Source: Chloroflexota bacterium
GTDB lineage: Bacteria; Chloroflexota; UBA6077; JACCZL01
Assembly: GCA_020850535.1 (NCBI GenBank)
Contig: JADZEM010000135.1
Location: 123,102-187,101, forward strand
Length of the DNA: 64,000 nucleotides
Direction of reading: 5' to 3'
This document shows positions 8,239 to 17,390 of the stretch, piece by piece. A program made the position numbers and the translations under genes. Within the stretch, counting starts at the first letter, position 1. Each line of letters starts with the position of its first letter. The notes below the pieces were generated by a model, which did no database searches, had not been told where the DNA came from, and saw nothing but the letters and a program-made list of their open reading frames with translations.

Positions 8239-9789
8239 CTACTGGTAGATGACCACGTCCGGCGCAGGGTCCAGCAGCAGCACCTGGTCGGGGGTCATCA
8301 GCGGCTCGTCGTGCCTGTAGAACAGCTTGAACCCCGTGTACTGGACGCGCTGCTCCACGATCAGCTCGTCGTACTGGCGGGTCTTGATGTGCGGCCCGCC
8401 GAAGCCGTCCATCACCATCACCACCTGTACGCGCGGGTCGGTCTGAATCCGCTTGTAGTTCGTCACCATCTCCTCGGTGAAGCGGTGGACGATGAGCAGC
8501 TTCGGCGGCAGGTTCTCCTGCTCCACCAGCTTCGACAGCGTCCTCATTGCGCCGTTGATGGCCGCGGCGTCCATCGTGCCGATCCGCTCGCCGGGCTTCT
8601 GGCTGCGCGGCATCGCGAACTCGGGATCGAGCGCCAGGTGGACGTGCGGACGCTTGAGGAAGGGCAGCAGCCACGCGACCTCGTCGTCTACCTTGCCCCA
8701 GCCGATCTGCACATCCAGGATCAGCAGGAAGCCCTGCTCCTCGGCCCAGGCTGAGACCTTCTCGATCAGCTCCGTGTCCATGCGGAGGCGGTGCAGGCCA
8801 TCCGCGCCCGGCTCGGCCTGCGCCACCACGGCCACCAGCTCCAGGGCCGGCACGACCTGCCGGCTGCGGTCCGCCGAGCGGTAGCCGTCCGCCTGCTGCT
8901 TCAGCCGTGGGAACAGCTTCTCCGGCGGCAGCTCCCCCAGGATGCCCATACCGCTCGATAGCGGGTTGCCGTAGTACGAGACGATCCGTTTCGCGGGCAA
9001 CACCGCCCCCGGCAGGGCCGGCGGCAGGACGTGCGTGTTGCTGGTGGGGCGGGGACCGGCGTCGGCGTCGCGCTCCCAGGCGAACCGCTCCTCGATGCGC
9101 CGCCGCACGATGCCGTCCGGCCCCGTCGTCCAGACGTGCGCGCCGTCCGTGAACGCCGCGCGGCTGTCCACGGCGAACCAGAACAGCTCGCCATGCACCG
9201 TCCGCTGCCGGACGTCACCTGTCGGAGCCGGCTTCGGATCCTCGACGCAGTGCCCCACCATCGCCAGCCCGATCCGCGAGCCGAGATCGTTGAAGCGCTC
9301 GTGCAGGGCACACGTTGCGACCGGGCCGTTCGCCTCGACCATCCCGACGCTGATCTCAGGCCCGTCCAGGATCTCCGGTGTCGGGCGGGGGGCCGGCTCG
9401 ACCGTCGGGATCTCGGTGGGGACCGGGCGCTCGGCGACGGGCGCAGCGGCGGGCAGGGCCAGGGGCGCGCCCAGGCGCAGCAGCAGCCCGCCCACACCGG
9501 CCAACCCGATCAGCACGGCGACGACGGCAACCGCCGCCGCGAGCACCGTCGTCGTCGTCCAGGCGCGCATCGGCCGCCGATACATGGCGATCGCCTGCTG
9601 GTTGCGGAGCCGCTCTCGCGCCTCGCGGCTCGGGCGAAGCCGCGCTGCCCGCTCGGCCGCCTCACGACGCAGCGCCGCTACCGCGTCGGCCGCCGAGGAT
9701 GCAGACGGCTCAACTCCTGGCGGCCCAGTCGGCGGCGTCTGAGACCCGCCTGCTGTCGGCGGACCGGCCTGTTCCTCACCAGGAAGCAC
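8239..9789 (-). CDS. Membrane-anchored protein, unknown extracytoplasmic domain
   Basis: A 516-residue protein. About 75 cytoplasmic residues, rich in Pro then in charged helix, lead to one membrane segment (TVLAAAVAVVAVLIGLAGVG, near residue 80). A Pro-rich spacer follows, then a large outer domain with alternating strands and helices: RIVSYYGNP, VVPALELVAVVAQ, LILDVQIGW, HLALDPEFAMP, LLIVHRF, VMVMDGFGG. That order is typical of a TIM-barrel and recalls glycosidase-like outer domains, but I cannot name a family. I chose the GTG at 9789 because GGAGG lies about nine bases upstream. A GTG at 9795 and an ATG at 9867 are alternatives. Confidence 0.68.
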   Translation of the reverse strand: MLPGEEQAGPPTAGGSQTPPTGPPGVEPSASSAADAVAALRREAAERAARLRPSREARERLRNQQAIAMYRRPMRAWTTTTVLAAAVAVVAVLIGLAGVGGLLLRLGAPLALPAAAPVAERPVPTEIPTVEPAPRPTPEILDGPEISVGMVEANGPVATCALHERFNDLGSRIGLAMVGHCVEDPKPAPTGDVRQRTVHGELFWFAVDSRAAFTDGAHVWTTGPDGIVRRRIEERFAWERDADAGPRPTSNTHVLPPALPGAVLPAKRIVSYYGNPLSSGMGILGELPPEKLFPRLKQQADGYRSADRSRQVVPALELVAVVAQAEPGADGLHRLRMDTELIEKVSAWAEEQGFLLILDVQIGWGKVDDEVAWLLPFLKRPHVHLALDPEFAMPRSQKPGERIGTMDAAAINGAMRTLSKLVEQENLPPKLLIVHRFTEEMVTNYKRIQTDPRVQVVMVMDGFGGPHIKTRQYDELIVEQRVQYTGFKLFYRHDEPLMTPDQVLLLDPAPDVVIYQ

Positions 9790-10022
9790 GCTCACACGCC
9801 CTCCGCGTCTGCTGCACCGCGTACGAGCAGACGAGTCTCCCCGCTGAGCACCAGATGGGTGTACCACATCCCGAGGAGAGAACGAGGGAATGCCCGGCGG
9901 CGTCGCATGCGGCTCCAGGCCGGCGCAGAATGTGATCCACCTGTGACGCGGGTCGGAGGCGCGGCCTGAGACCCTCCCGTATCCTCTGTCAAGACGACAG
10001 GGAACGACAGGAGGCGCAGCCG

Positions 10023-10958
10023 ATGGTCCATGTAGCGATGCCTGAGCTGCCGACCGTGCTGACCACTGCCGAGCTGTGCGAGCGCTGGCGTTGCAACCCG
10101 CGCACCCTCGAGCGGATGGCGCGCGATGGCCGCATCCGCCGGGTCAAGCTGCGCGGCGGCGTCCGCTACCCCGTGGACGAGATCCTGCGGATCGAGCGCG
10201 GCGAGGATCCGTGCGCGGCGCTGCCGGCCCTTGTCGAGATCGGCGCCAGCCCAGGAGCCGCAGACGACCGCCCGAGCCTGCCGCCCATCGTCGAGAAGGT
10301 CTGGTACACCGTTTGTGTCGCCCACCGGAAGGGCGGCGTCGCCAAGTCCACCACCACCTGGTACCTCGCGCGGGAGCTGGCCCGGGCCGGCAAGCGCGTC
10401 ATTTTGCGCGACCTCGATCCGCAGCAGGGGCTGCGCGATATCCTGCGCGACCACGGTTGCGAGGACGGCCGCTACTCGAAGGCTATCGCGCTGGTGCAGG
10501 ACGGCGAGCCGCTGCCGTTCACGCCCCACGTCGAATTGATCGACACGCCGCCTGCCCTGGACGACAGCCTGCCCGGCGTGGCCCGCGCCGACGCCGTCAT
10601 CGTGCCGGCCATGCCCGAGCACCAGGCGGTCAGGGCGCTGGAGCGGATGCTGCTGGTGCTCCAGCAGACCCGCCACGAGCACCCGTTCACACGGGTGCTG
10701 GGCCTCCTGCCGGTCCGGGTCAAGGCCCGCTGGAGCGAGCACACGGCGTTCCTGCAGCAGATCGCGCTGCTCGGGGAGCGATTCGGACACCCGGTCCTGC
10801 CGGCCATCCCCGAGAGCCGCGCCGTGCTGACCTACTCCCTGCGCGGGCGGCTCTGGCGGCCGGTCGCCGAGGCCATCCTGGCTGACCTGGAGCGGTACGG
10901 GCCGACGACCCGCGCCGTCGCGACGGGCGCCGCCCGAACGCGGCAGGTGGAGGGCTGA
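10023..10958 (+). CDS. parA: ParA-family ATPase with N-terminal helix-turn-helix
   Basis: A 311-residue partition-type ATPase. Residues 12-60 form an excisionase/MerR-like helix-turn-helix ([31 protein letters not shown]). Residues 95-300 are the ParA/MinD ATPase with the deviant Walker A KGGVAKST (103-110), D130/D132 and the switch strand [10 protein letters not shown]. ParA proteins with an N-terminal DNA-binding region are usually plasmid type (Ia) and repress their own operon. Here the DNA-binding part is short. AGGAGG precedes the ATG. The stop is one base before the parB ATG, so the two genes form an operon. Confidence 0.9.
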   Translation: MVHVAMPELPTVLTTAELCERWRCNPRTLERMARDGRIRRVKLRGGVRYPVDEILRIERGEDPCAALPALVEIGASPGAADDRPSLPPIVEKVWYTVCVAHRKGGVAKSTTTWYLARELARAGKRVILRDLDPQQGLRDILRDHGCEDGRYSKAIALVQDGEPLPFTPHVELIDTPPALDDSLPGVARADAVIVPAMPEHQAVRALERMLLVLQQTRHEHPFTRVLGLLPVRVKARWSEHTAFLQQIALLGERFGHPVLPAIPESRAVLTYSLRGRLWRPVAEAILADLERYGPTTRAVATGAARTRQVEG

Positions 10959-10959
10959 G

Positions 10960-11832
10960 ATGGCGCGCACCCGAACGCTCAAGATCGGCGTCGTGGCCGA
11001 CCGCCCCATTGATGCCCAGGAGCAACGTACGCTGGCCGCCGAGGCCGAGCGTGCCCTGCGGCCCGTCACCGTCGCGAACCTGCCCGTCGAGCGCATCGCC
11101 GAGACGCCGGAGTCGCGCAACAGCCGGCGCGGCTACGACGAGGAGAAGCTGAACGAGCTGGCCGCCTCGATCCGCGAGCACGGCGTGTTGCAGCCGATCC
11201 TGGTCACGCCGGACGGCGACGGCTACCGGGTGATCGCCGGGAACCGCCGCCTGCGGGCGACCGTCCGGGCCGGGCTGGAATCGATCCCGGCCCTGATCAA
11301 GACCCAGGTCGACGCCCACCGCGAATTCTTCATGAACCTCGTGGAGAACGTCCAGCGGGTCGATCTGACGGGCAAGGAGCGCATCGAGGCGATCCAGCTG
11401 CTGGCGGCCTCTGGCCTCGGCGTCCGCGAGATCAGCCGGGGGACCGGCATCTCGCCGGGCACCATCTCGCGCTGGCTGCGGATCGCCGACCGGCCGCTGC
11501 TGGCACGGGCGCTGGAGGAGGAGCGGCTCGACATCGCCCGCGCCATGACGCTCGCCCCGATCCGCGACGACGCCGACCTCGCCCGCCTGCTCGACACGGC
11601 GGCTGCGACGCCGCGCGCCGACCTCAACGCGGCGGTTCAGAGTGTTTTGCAGCAAAACACCTACTGCATCGACGACGGCCGCCTCGCCGACGTGGACCGC
11701 AAGCTGGCGATGGTCCGAGCGGTGACCGAGGTCGGGGAGGCCCACCTGCGGCGCATCCAGGCCCGCGTCGCCCAGCTCCTGGCCGAGGTCGAGGCCGCCC
11801 AGGCGTCGCCAGCGCACAGTGAACGCAAGTGA
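10960..11832 (+). CDS. parB: ParB-family partition protein
   Basis: A 290-residue ParB/Noc-type DNA-binding CTPase. It has the N-terminal fold with HGVLQPILV, the nucleotide-binding box GNRRLRA (the usual form is GERRxRA) and ENVQRVDLT. The central helix-turn-helix follows (REISRGTGISPGTISRWLRI). Residues after about 225 would be the dimer region. It binds parS-type sites and works with the ParA encoded one base upstream. The rest of the usual chromosomal origin cluster (gidA, rsmG, dnaA) is not in view, so this could be a second, acquired or plasmid-derived pair. The coding sequence contains a perfect AT-rich palindrome at 11642-11660. Confidence 0.9.
   Translation: MARTRTLKIGVVADRPIDAQEQRTLAAEAERALRPVTVANLPVERIAETPESRNSRRGYDEEKLNELAASIREHGVLQPILVTPDGDGYRVIAGNRRLRATVRAGLESIPALIKTQVDAHREFFMNLVENVQRVDLTGKERIEAIQLLAASGLGVREISRGTGISPGTISRWLRIADRPLLARALEEERLDIARAMTLAPIRDDADLARLLDTAAATPRADLNAAVQSVLQQNTYCIDDGRLADVDRKLAMVRAVTEVGEAHLRRIQARVAQLLAEVEAAQASPAHSERK
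11642..11660. promoter_or_regulatory. Perfect palindrome in parB, candidate parS/operator
   Basis: Nine-base arms GTGTTTTGC and GCAAAACAC around a central A. It is conspicuously AT-rich inside a GC-rich gene and encodes VLQQNT in a stretch where other synonymous codons would be expected. parS sites are often 14-16-bp palindromes in or beside parAB. Binding by this ParB is inference. Confidence 0.45.
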
Positions 11833-11864
11833 CTCGTCAGGCATCGATCGCGTCGGTGCGCAGG

Positions 11865-12065
11865 TCCCCGTCATCATCCCGACTGTAGCGAGGTACGAGC
11901 GAAATAGAGGGATCGTCCTCGCGCCGGTGTAGGTGAGCCGGGGGAGATCCCTCCACGCCGCTCGTACCTCGCTCTGGTCGGGATGACGAGGTGGGCGCTC
12001 CTGCCTCGCTCTGGTCGGGATGACGAGGTGGACGCTCCTGCCTCGCTCTGGTCGCGATGACATTC
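11865..12065. repeat. GTCATCCCGAC repeat cluster with 37-bp tandem
   Basis: The interval after parB (11833-12184) has no gene. It opens with a GTCATCCCGACTGTAGCGAG element and then carries a 37-bp unit, starting CTCGCTCTGGTCGGGATGAC, at 11968 and 12005, with a truncated third copy at 12042. The first element and the tandem units are in opposite orientation, so the region can fold back on itself. It may end transcription of parAB, but there is no T-tract. Confidence 0.8.
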
Positions 12066-12184
12066 ACTCAGGCTAAGCGAGGTGCTGTGCTCGTTGGAAC
12101 CTGGTGGCCGATGATCCGGCTGCCACCGGAGGGCGTACCACCCGGGTAAGCCGGCGGCGTCGGCGGTGCACAGGGGGGCGAACG

Positions 12185-12880
12185 ATGGGACTCGCGCGGG
12201 AGCGCGCGAAGCGGCTCGGGCTGGCGTTCGGCGGCGGCGGCGGGCTGCTGGCGGCGGCCATCCTGGCCTACGCCATCGCGACCACGCCGCCGAGTGTGCC
12301 GGGGCGCTCGGCGCTGGCGGGCTTCGATCCGCGGACGGTCGGGCGGCTGGAGCAACGGGCCTGGGTGCAGTACTACCTGCAGCAGTGGCCGGGCCTGCTC
12401 GACTCGATGATCCGGATGCTCCGGAGCGCGTTCGGCCTCTCGCTCTCGCAGGCCGTCTACGCTGGCTACGTCAACACCCAGGCCCAGGTGGTCTGGTCGC
12501 GCCAGGGGGCGCAGGACGGGCTGGCCGAGGCCCTGATGCGCGACTTCTACGCCTACGTCCGCGAGCCCATCGGCGGGCGCTACGACGTGGAGCGGGCGGC
12601 GCGTCTGGAGGTCAACTGGTGGGCCGTCCATCGCAACCGCGAGCAGTACCCGGACCGCTCGGCGCTGGCACAGGCCCTGGCTGAGACCTACGCCGAGGTC
12701 TACCAGCGGCCCGCCGCCGAGCTGCTGCCGGCCGCCGATGCCCGCGCCGCCGCGATGGACCTGTCCGACCGGTGGAACCGCGAGGGCAAAGACCCGGACA
12801 GCCCGCTGCTGGCGGAGATCGCGCGGCTGCTGGTGGAGAGCTACACGCTGCTGTCAGAGGCCGTCGGCCCGGGCACGTGA
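12185..12880 (+). CDS. Membrane-anchored hypothetical protein
   Basis: A 231-residue protein with one membrane segment near residues 15-33 and a helical outer domain rich in Trp, Tyr and Arg (LEQRAWVQYYLQQWP, VNWWAVHRN). There is no lipobox. No family is recognised. The ATG at 12185 follows AGGGGGGCGAACG; an upstream in-frame ATG at 12104 adds a Arg-rich tract and is rejected. It lies 88 bp before the amidase in the same direction. Confidence 0.65.
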   Translation: MGLARERAKRLGLAFGGGGGLLAAAILAYAIATTPPSVPGRSALAGFDPRTVGRLEQRAWVQYYLQQWPGLLDSMIRMLRSAFGLSLSQAVYAGYVNTQAQVVWSRQGAQDGLAEALMRDFYAYVREPIGGRYDVERAARLEVNWWAVHRNREQYPDRSALAQALAETYAEVYQRPAAELLPAADARAAAMDLSDRWNREGKDPDSPLLAEIARLLVESYTLLSEAVGPGT

Positions 12881-12968
12881 TCTGAGACGCCTGACCCCAG
12901 GCAGATGACGGCCAGCTATGATGCTGCTGCCCTGCCAGCAGGCCCCGGGTGCGCTCAGGAGTGCAGCA

Positions 12969-14351
12969 ATGGACGAGCTGGTCTCTCGTTCGGCAGCGTC
13001 GATGGCGCGGGCCGTCCGAAATCGCGAGGTGTCGTCGGTCGAGCTGGTCGAAGCCCATCTTCGCCGCATCGACGCCGTGAACCCGTCGCTGAACGCGATC
13101 ATCCACCTGGACGCCGCTGGCGCGCTCGCTGCTGCACGCACCGCCGACGCCAGACTTGCCGATGGCGCCCCAGCCGGACCTTTGCACGGCGTACCGGTCA
13201 CCGTCAAGGACAACCTCGACGTGGCTGGCCTACCCTGCACGGGTGGGACGCGCGGCCGGGCTGGCTGTGTGCCGGGCCAGGATGCGACCGTCGTGGCGCG
13301 GCTGCGGGCGGCCGGCGCGGTCATCCTGGGCAAGACCAACCTGCCCGAGATGGCGCTGGCGTTCGTGACGGACAACCTCGTCCACGGACGGACCAACAAC
13401 CCGTACGACCTCGCCCGTACGCCCGGCGGATCGAGCGGCGGCGAGGCGGCGATCATCGCGGCTGGCGGATCGCCGCTCGGCGTCGGCAACGATCTGGCCG
13501 GCAGCATCCGCCTGCCGGCCCACTTCTGCGGGATCGCCGGCCTCAAGCCGACCTCAGGGCGGGTGCCGCTGACCGGCTACTTCTCGCCCATCGTGGGCCT
13601 GCTCAAGCCGCTCTGGCACAACGGCCCAATGGCGCGTCGCGTCGAGGATCTCGCGCTGGGGCTGGCCGTCATGGCTGGGCCGGACGGGCGTGATCCGGGC
13701 GCGGTGCCTGCCCCGCAGGGCGACCCTACAGCCGTCGATCTGCGCGCGCCGCGGATCGCAGTACACGCCGACAACGGCATCGCCAGTCCCTCGCCCGAGA
13801 CGGTCGCCGCCATCGGCCGGGCGGCGGACGCCCTGCGAGACGTCGGCGTTCAGGTGGTGGAGGAGCGCCCGGCCGCGCTGGCCGACGCGCCCGGGCTGTT
13901 CCACCGCCTGTTCAACGCCGACGCCGGCACGCGGCTGCGCGCCGAGATCGCGGCCCTGGGCACGACGGCGACGGACATGCACCCGGCGATGTCAGGATTG
14001 CTCGACGCCGTGGAACGGTCCACTGGCAGCGTGGGCGATCTGACGGCGCTGCTCGCCGACCTGGACCGCTACCGCGCGGCGATGCTCGCGTTCCTGACCG
14101 ACTACGATGCGATCCTCTGCCCGGTCGACACGGAGGCCGCGCGCCCACATGGCCCGGTCCGAGGCAACAGCTACGCCTACCCCTACAACCTGACAGGCTG
14201 GCCGGCCGCCGTGGTGCGGGCGGGCGCGTCCGCCACGGGCCTGCCGATCGGTGTGCAGATCGTGGCGCGGCCCTGGCGCGAGGATGTGGCGCTGGCCCTG
14301 GCGTCCGCCGTCGAAGCGGGCACGGGCGGCTGGCTCCCACCCCCCCTGTAA
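12969..14351 (+). CDS. Amidase (amidase signature family)
   Basis: A 460-residue hydrolase that cleaves carboxamides to acid and ammonia through the Ser-cisSer-Lys triad. The triad is visible as K80 (VTVKDNLD), S155 (TPGGSSGGEA) and S179 (GNDLAGSIRLPA); the 24-residue Ser spacing is the family norm. It has no GatB/GatC partner nearby and carries the variant GNDLAGS for the common GSDxGGS, so it is more likely a catabolic or detoxifying amidase than the GatA subunit. AGGAG lies seven bases before the ATG at 12969; an ATG at 12918 would add 17 unlike residues. Confidence 0.9.
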   Translation: MDELVSRSAASMARAVRNREVSSVELVEAHLRRIDAVNPSLNAIIHLDAAGALAAARTADARLADGAPAGPLHGVPVTVKDNLDVAGLPCTGGTRGRAGCVPGQDATVVARLRAAGAVILGKTNLPEMALAFVTDNLVHGRTNNPYDLARTPGGSSGGEAAIIAAGGSPLGVGNDLAGSIRLPAHFCGIAGLKPTSGRVPLTGYFSPIVGLLKPLWHNGPMARRVEDLALGLAVMAGPDGRDPGAVPAPQGDPTAVDLRAPRIAVHADNGIASPSPETVAAIGRAADALRDVGVQVVEERPAALADAPGLFHRLFNADAGTRLRAEIAALGTTATDMHPAMSGLLDAVERSTGSVGDLTALLADLDRYRAAMLAFLTDYDAILCPVDTEAARPHGPVRGNSYAYPYNLTGWPAAVVRAGASATGLPIGVQIVARPWREDVALALASAVEAGTGGWLPPPL

Positions 14352-14462
14352 GAGCCCATCTCACGTTGGCGGCTACTTGATCGGGTCTCCAAACAACGAT
14401 ACGATGAAATCTGCACAGCGAACGCACTGCCGCGGACGCAGGCTCTGTGCCAGGATCCGACG

Positions 14463-15854
14463 TTACGGTAGGTGCGGCGACTTCCCGATCACCCCGCTCC
14501 GCTTGAGGTAGTCACCAGGGTTGAGGCCTCGCTCGCGGCCCGGCTGGTGCGGGGCCGGCTCGATGGTCGGCGCGGCCTCGCCAGCCGCCACCATCCGCCG
14601 AATCAGCCGCTCGCGCAGCTCGGCGGCCAACTCGGCGAACGCCTCCAGGCCAGCCAGGTTGACCAGCTCGTGCGGGTCGGCCTCAAGGTCGTACAGGAAC
14701 TCTTCAACGTAGCGGTCGCTGCCGCTGTCGTTCCAGGCGTCCTTGTCTGGGGCCGAGACGCTGTACTTCCAGCGCTCGGTGCGAATCGCGCGGCCCACCT
14801 GGGCCTCGCTGATCTGGATGAAGACCTCCTCAGGCCAGCCCTCGCGCTCGCCGCGCGTCAGCGGTAGGAACGACTGCCCCTGCATCTCCGGTGGGACCGG
14901 GATGCCGGCCGCGTCAAGGAGCGTGGGCGGCACGTCGATCAGGCTGACCATCTCGCGCAGGCGTCCGCCGCCGTCGAAGCCCGGCCCCTGGATCGCCAAT
15001 GGCACCCGCACGGAGGCGTCATGGCAGGAGCGCTTGTACTCGCTGTTTCTGGTTTTGAAATGGCAGCCGTGGTCGGTCGTGAACAGCACGATGGTGTCGT
15101 CGAGCAGGTCCAGGCTCTTGAGGGCGTCCAGCAGCCGCCCGAGCACCTCGTCCAGCCGCTTGACCATCCCCCAGTAGCCGCCCAGGTGGCTCGCCGACGA
15201 CCCTCCGAGCGCCGCCAGGTCAGGCGGGGTCCAGCGGCCGGCGTACCGTTCGGCGTAGCCGTCCGGGGCCGGGTAGTCGTCGCGGTGGTTCTGGTGGTGC
15301 GGCTCCAGAAACGACAGGAAGAGGAAGAACGGCTCGGCCTTGTTGGCGTCCACGTAGCGGATGGCCGCGTCCCCGAGGGCATCTGCGCGGTAGCCGGGCA
15401 GCTTGACCTCGCGCTCCTCTTCGTCAAACAGGACAGTGTCGTAGGCGTCCGAGCAAAACTCCAGCAGGTTCGCAGCCAGCCACGACTGGTAGCCGGCCCG
15501 CTCCTCGGCCGGCACCGGATCGCGGCTGCCGAGGTGCCACTTGCCGATGTACCCCGTCCGGTAGCCCGCCGCCGCGAAGTGCCGCGCGATGGTCGGGGTG
15601 GTCGTCGGCAGCGGCAGATGGTTCCGGTAGAGGCCAGACGTCGTCGGGTAGAGGCCGGTCTGCATGCAGGCGCGCGTCGGGGCGCAGACCGGCTGCGGCG
15701 TGAAGGCGTTCGGGACGTGAGTGCCCCGCCGGGCCAGCCGGTCAACATTCGGCGTCAGGTCGAGCGGATTGCCGTGCAGGCCGATGGAGTCCCAGCGCTG
15801 CTGGTCGGTGAAGAAGACGATGACGTTCGGGCGGTCGGGACGGAGCCGCGACAT
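14463..15854 (-). CDS. Type I sulfatase
   Basis: A 463-residue arylsulfatase-superfamily enzyme. D17 lies in the metal site FFTDQQRWD. The formylglycine site is PVCAPTR (C57, R61), so activation needs a formylglycine-generating enzyme, which is not in this window. A second metal site is TTDHGCHFK. No signal peptide is seen, so it should be cytoplasmic. Possible substrates are sulfate esters of sugars or choline; it could also be a phosphonate or phosphate-ester hydrolase of the same fold. GGAGG lies six bases before the ATG. It is divergent from the SDR gene at 15994. Confidence 0.9.
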   Translation of the reverse strand: MSRLRPDRPNVIVFFTDQQRWDSIGLHGNPLDLTPNVDRLARRGTHVPNAFTPQPVCAPTRACMQTGLYPTTSGLYRNHLPLPTTTPTIARHFAAAGYRTGYIGKWHLGSRDPVPAEERAGYQSWLAANLLEFCSDAYDTVLFDEEEREVKLPGYRADALGDAAIRYVDANKAEPFFLFLSFLEPHHQNHRDDYPAPDGYAERYAGRWTPPDLAALGGSSASHLGGYWGMVKRLDEVLGRLLDALKSLDLLDDTIVLFTTDHGCHFKTRNSEYKRSCHDASVRVPLAIQGPGFDGGGRLREMVSLIDVPPTLLDAAGIPVPPEMQGQSFLPLTRGEREGWPEEVFIQISEAQVGRAIRTERWKYSVSAPDKDAWNDSGSDRYVEEFLYDLEADPHELVNLAGLEAFAELAAELRERLIRRMVAAGEAAPTIEPAPHQPGRERGLNPGDYLKRSGVIGKSPHLP

Positions 15855-15993
15855 CGAGGCCTCCAGCCAGAGAGTCCAGGGGAGAGGGGATAGGGGAGAG
15901 GTTATAGGGGAGCGCGCCCTTCCTGGACGACCGTGCTACTATGCCGTGCAGATCGTCAGACAATCGGCAAGCTCCAACGAGGTGGTGGACGAT

Positions 15994-16719
15994 ATGAGCT
16001 GGCTCCAGGGGCGTGTGATCCTGATTACCGGCGGCGGCAGCGGCCTCGGGCGCGAGGTGGCCCTCCAGTCGGCGGCGCTCGGGGCGAAGGTCGTCATCAT
16101 GGACACGCACACGGCGCGCCTCGAAGCCACGCGGGCGGACGTGGCCCGCATCGCCGGCGACTGCCTGGCCCTCCAGACGAACGTCAACGACGAGAGCGAG
16201 GTGGCCGAGGCCGTGGCGGCCGTCATGGCGAAGTGGGGCCAGTTGGACACCGTGGTCAACAGCGCCGGCGTCTACTACTTTGGCCCGATCACCACGACCC
16301 CGATGGCCGACTTCGACCGCGTCTACAACGTCAACGTGCGCGGCCTCTACATCGTCTGCCGCGAGGCGGCACGGGCGATGCTGCGGGCGAAGAGCGGCCA
16401 CCTGATCAACGTGGCGTCCATCGCGGCCGAGCGCGGCATCGTCGGGGAGTCGGTCTACTCGTCGTCGAAGTGGGCGGTGCGCGGCCTCGGCCAGTGCCTG
16501 ACCGCCGAGCTTGGCCCGGAGGGCATCCGCGTGACGACTGTCTTCCCAGGCGGCATGGACACGACGTTCTGGGAGACAGACCCGCGCCTGCTGAGCGGTG
16601 AATGGAACCCCTCGCGGATGCTGCGCGGCGAAGACGTGGCAACGGCCATCGTGAACATCGCGAACCTGCCGGCCGGCGTGTCGGTCAAGGAAGCGCAGGT
16701 CTACCGCCCGGGCGTGTAA
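15994..16719 (+). CDS. Short-chain dehydrogenase/reductase
   Basis: A 241-residue classical SDR oxidoreductase with a Rossmann fold. The NAD(P) motif is TGGGSGLG (about 12-19), NSAG follows at mid-length, and the active site is S in NVASIAA with YSSSK (Tyr-x3-Lys). An Asp at the end of strand 2 (VVIMDTH) favours NAD(H) over NADP(H). The substrate is unknown. GAGG lies about 12 bases before the ATG at 15994. Confidence 0.9.
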   Translation: MSWLQGRVILITGGGSGLGREVALQSAALGAKVVIMDTHTARLEATRADVARIAGDCLALQTNVNDESEVAEAVAAVMAKWGQLDTVVNSAGVYYFGPITTTPMADFDRVYNVNVRGLYIVCREAARAMLRAKSGHLINVASIAAERGIVGESVYSSSKWAVRGLGQCLTAELGPEGIRVTTVFPGGMDTTFWETDPRLLSGEWNPSRMLRGEDVATAIVNIANLPAGVSVKEAQVYRPGV

Positions 16720-16839
16720 GGGGCCTGCGCCAGTCAGACGCTTGCCCGCACGCGGGGGCGTCCGACGCTAGCGGGCCACTTGACGTGGTAGTGGCCATTC
16801 CGGTCAAGTTGGCGTAGACCGTGGTCTGGGAGGCATGAG

Positions 16840-16930
16840 ATGAGCCGACGACGGAAGGATTCGCTGCGCGCCCTGACGGCCGGCGAGCAGGAGAGTCTGA
16901 AGCAGTTGGGCCGATCGACGAGCGCGCCTG
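16840..16930 (+). pseudogene. Possible IS630-like transposase N-terminal fragment
   Basis: About 30 codons encoding LTAGEQESLKQLGRSTSAPA, which resembles the helix-turn-helix start of IS630-family transposases (LTxxExxxLxxLxRSxTAPA). The similarity stops where the acetyltransferase remnant begins in another frame. No transposase catalytic part or inverted terminal repeats are visible. Short and weak. Confidence 0.3.
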
Positions 16931-17245
16931 CCGGGGTGGTATCCCGAACCAGGCGAGTGTGGCTTCGGGTACGCGCTGAATCAATCGTACTGGGCGCGCG
17001 GCTACGCCACGGAGGCGGCCGTCGAGATCGTGAAATTCGCCTTCCGCGAGCTGGGTGCCCACCGAATCTCCTCCTGGTGCTATGAAGCGAACCGAGCCTC
17101 CGCTCGCGTGCTCGCCAAGGCGGGCCTGCGGTTTGTTCGTCTGTATCAAGATGTCGAGCCGAAAAGCGGTCAGTTGGCGGCTTGCCTGGAGTACGCCGTC
17201 CTCCTCGACGAGTGGCAGGTATCTCCCTCCGAAGCACGATCCTGA
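16931..17245 (+). pseudogene. GNAT acetyltransferase, N-terminally truncated
   Basis: The frame ending at the TGA of 17243-17245 reads back through GFGYALNQSYWARGYATEAA, then FAFRELGAHRISSWCYEANRASARVLAKAGLRF, broken here for length at the conserved join. This is the second half of a RimJ/RimL-type N-acetyltransferase: the acetyl-CoA loop (R/QxxGYA/G) and the NxxSxxVLxKAGF helix are intact. Reading upstream, the frame is stopped by TGA at 16898-16900 and the expected first ~70 residues are missing. The only start available inside is a GTG at 17030, after the CoA-binding loop, so the gene is most likely dead. Confidence 0.7.
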
Positions 17246-17390
17246 CAGTGCATCCCTGGTCAGCCCATCGGAAGAGGTGACACCCTGTCTGGCAAGCTCC
17301 GGTGTACGTCTCCCGCTCCGGGAGACAAAACGCGCCCTTCGGCATTCTTGCTGATCTTGGAGCCAACGACCGGCTGAAAGGGATGTCAGC

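Noticed and set aside
10960..12065. Reading the parAB region as the replication origin
   Set aside because: No DnaA boxes cluster, dnaA, rsmG or gidA was seen.
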